From Billgrantia aerodenitrificans (GTDB lineage: Bacteria > Pseudomonadota > Gammaproteobacteria > Pseudomonadales > Halomonadaceae), in NCBI RefSeq assembly GCF_021404405.1, contig NZ_JABFTV010000004.1, forward strand, positions 372,001-436,000: a DNA stretch of 64,000 nt, written 5' to 3'. Both the position numbers and the translations under genes were made by a program. This document shows positions 63,432-64,000 of the stretch, one piece after another (positions within the stretch are counted from its first letter, which is position 1; each line of letters begins with the position of its first letter). The notes under the pieces were generated by a model that saw nothing but the letters and a program-made list of their open reading frames with translations, did not search any database and was not told the DNA's origin.

Positions 63432-64000
63432 TTACTCCTCTGGGCTGAAGGGCAGAGATGAGTGGTGCAGCACGATGCGCAGCTCACCTTCATCGTCCAG
63501 GTGATAACCCCAGGTCTTGTCCACGGTGGTGGTGTTGCCTTCGGCATCGAGGATGGAGACGTTGCCCATGGTCAGGGCGACGTCGCCGCTGATCAGGATG
63601 GCGGCATTTTCGATGGTGACTTCCTGCCAGCCCTTCAGGGCAAAGCCGCTGTCGTCACTGTACTCATCGCTGTGGCCGACGAAGTAGGCCAGTGCGCCTT
63701 CGGGCGTCGTACGGAAGGTTTGCGGCGCGGCGGCCAGGGTGGGTTTGAAGAGCACGGCACCCATGTCGTAGCCGTAGGCGCTGTCTATCACTTCCTGTGC
63801 CAGTTCGCGGGCGGCGTCGATGCCTTCAGCCTCATAGGTATTGGAAATGGCAACCAGGGCGTCGCCCCAGGCTTGCTGTGCTGCCAGCACCTGTTCTTCG
63901 GTGATGTCACCACTCAGGTGAGTGACCTGCGTGGCACTTGCCAAGCCTGCAGTACCGAGGCCGAGTCCGAGCCCAAGAGCCGTGGCAGTCACCAGTGGCT
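63432..64000 (-). CDS. Exported NTF2-like protein, 5' end outside the window
   Basis: The frame runs to the right edge. The first residues form the end of a signal peptide (A-L-G-L-G-L-G-L-G-T-A-G-L-A-S-A), so the start lies beyond 64000 or at GTG 63992. The mature part reads V-L-F-K-P-T-L-A-A, A-L-A-Y-F-V-G-H, A-L-T-M-G-N-V and I-V-L-H-H-S-S-L-P-F, the pattern of periplasmic SnoaL/NTF2-like proteins that databases sometimes call phosphoribosyl-AMP cyclohydrolase. No enzymatic function is supported. Confidence 0.75.
   Translation of the reverse strand, partial: PLVTATALGLGLGLGTAGLASATQVTHLSGDITEEQVLAAQQAWGDALVAISNTYEAEGIDAARELAQEVIDSAYGYDMGAVLFKPTLAAAPQTFRTTPEGALAYFVGHSDEYSDDSGFALKGWQEVTIENAAILISGDVALTMGNVSILDAEGNTTTVDKTWGYHLDDEGELRIVLHHSSLPFSPEE

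Overview
The window is a 64-kb stretch of a GC-rich gammaproteobacterial chromosome, most likely from the Halomonadaceae (Halomonas and relatives). The inference rests on acidic proteins with Asp/Glu-rich tails, a class I polyhydroxyalkanoate (PHA) synthase with the variant box S-Y-C-I-G-G next to a phasin, a DUF1538 membrane protein, and conserved gammaproteobacterial blocks (miaB-phoH-ybeY-corC-lnt, pntAB, cysTWA, prmB-aroC, rpe-gph-trpE). I saw no rRNA, tRNA, CRISPR array, insertion sequence or phage gene. Genes are dense and mostly housekeeping.

Layout. 1-4.2 kb: acetyltransferase (cut by the left edge), yajQ, a DUF454 membrane protein, pepN. 4.2-6.9 kb, minus strand: a four-gene operon of a tandem DUF1538 transporter, a PII-like protein, a CBS protein and a small membrane protein, ending at a 145-bp intergenic palindrome. 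7.1-11.8 kb: lemA, an M48 protease, an acidic repeat lipoprotein, a cold-shock gene and a RhtB/LysE exporter. 11.8-22.9 kb: soluble lytic transglycosylase, two hot-dog thioesterases, htpG, pntAB, gpsA, sixA, and an AEC carrier preceded by an unlisted 31-residue membrane protein. 23-28.6 kb: two hydrolases, a patatin, an Smr protein, prmB, aroC. 28.7-31.7 kb: a PHA granule cluster (DUF6489 protein, phasin, synthase). 31.8-37.2 kb, minus: lnt, corC, ybeY, phoH, miaB. 37.4-40.6 kb: DUF1820, SH3/coiled-coil protein, tpm, YajG-like lipoprotein, acetyltransferase. 40.6-44.4 kb, minus: sulfate ABC transporter. 44.6-48 kb: rpe, GIY-YIG, gph, trpE. 48.1-57.2 kb: a metal-binding protein, trpG-trpD, an iron-uptake block on the opposite strand, then trpC.

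Three regions deserve attention. First, tryptophan genes: trpGD is preceded by a clear attenuator, with a 16-residue leader peptide ending WWRS, competing stem-loops and a U-tract terminator. trpE has a weaker leader candidate ending WRW. trpC is separated from trpD by 5.3 kb that carry a TonB-dependent receptor, a sensor kinase and response regulator, and an EntD-type phosphopantetheinyl transferase, with two Fur-box-like palindromes. The order regulator-kinase-receptor resembles PfeR-PfeS-PfeA of Pseudomonas.

Second, 57.3-60.7 kb is a run of seven small same-strand genes of lower GC: VOC protein, C39-like peptidase fold, methyltransferase, double SH3 protein, helix-hairpin-helix protein, a second methyltransferase and a frameshifted flavin-oxidase-like gene. 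Spacing is mostly overlapping or under 30 nt, with gaps of about 50-80 nt at two junctions. It is the best candidate here for an undescribed system, but the sequence alone does not give its function. It is followed by a histidine kinase with a FIST sensor fused at its N-terminus.

Third, the DUF1538/PII-like/CBS operon looks like a cation transporter with two ligand-sensing partners, which fits a halophile.
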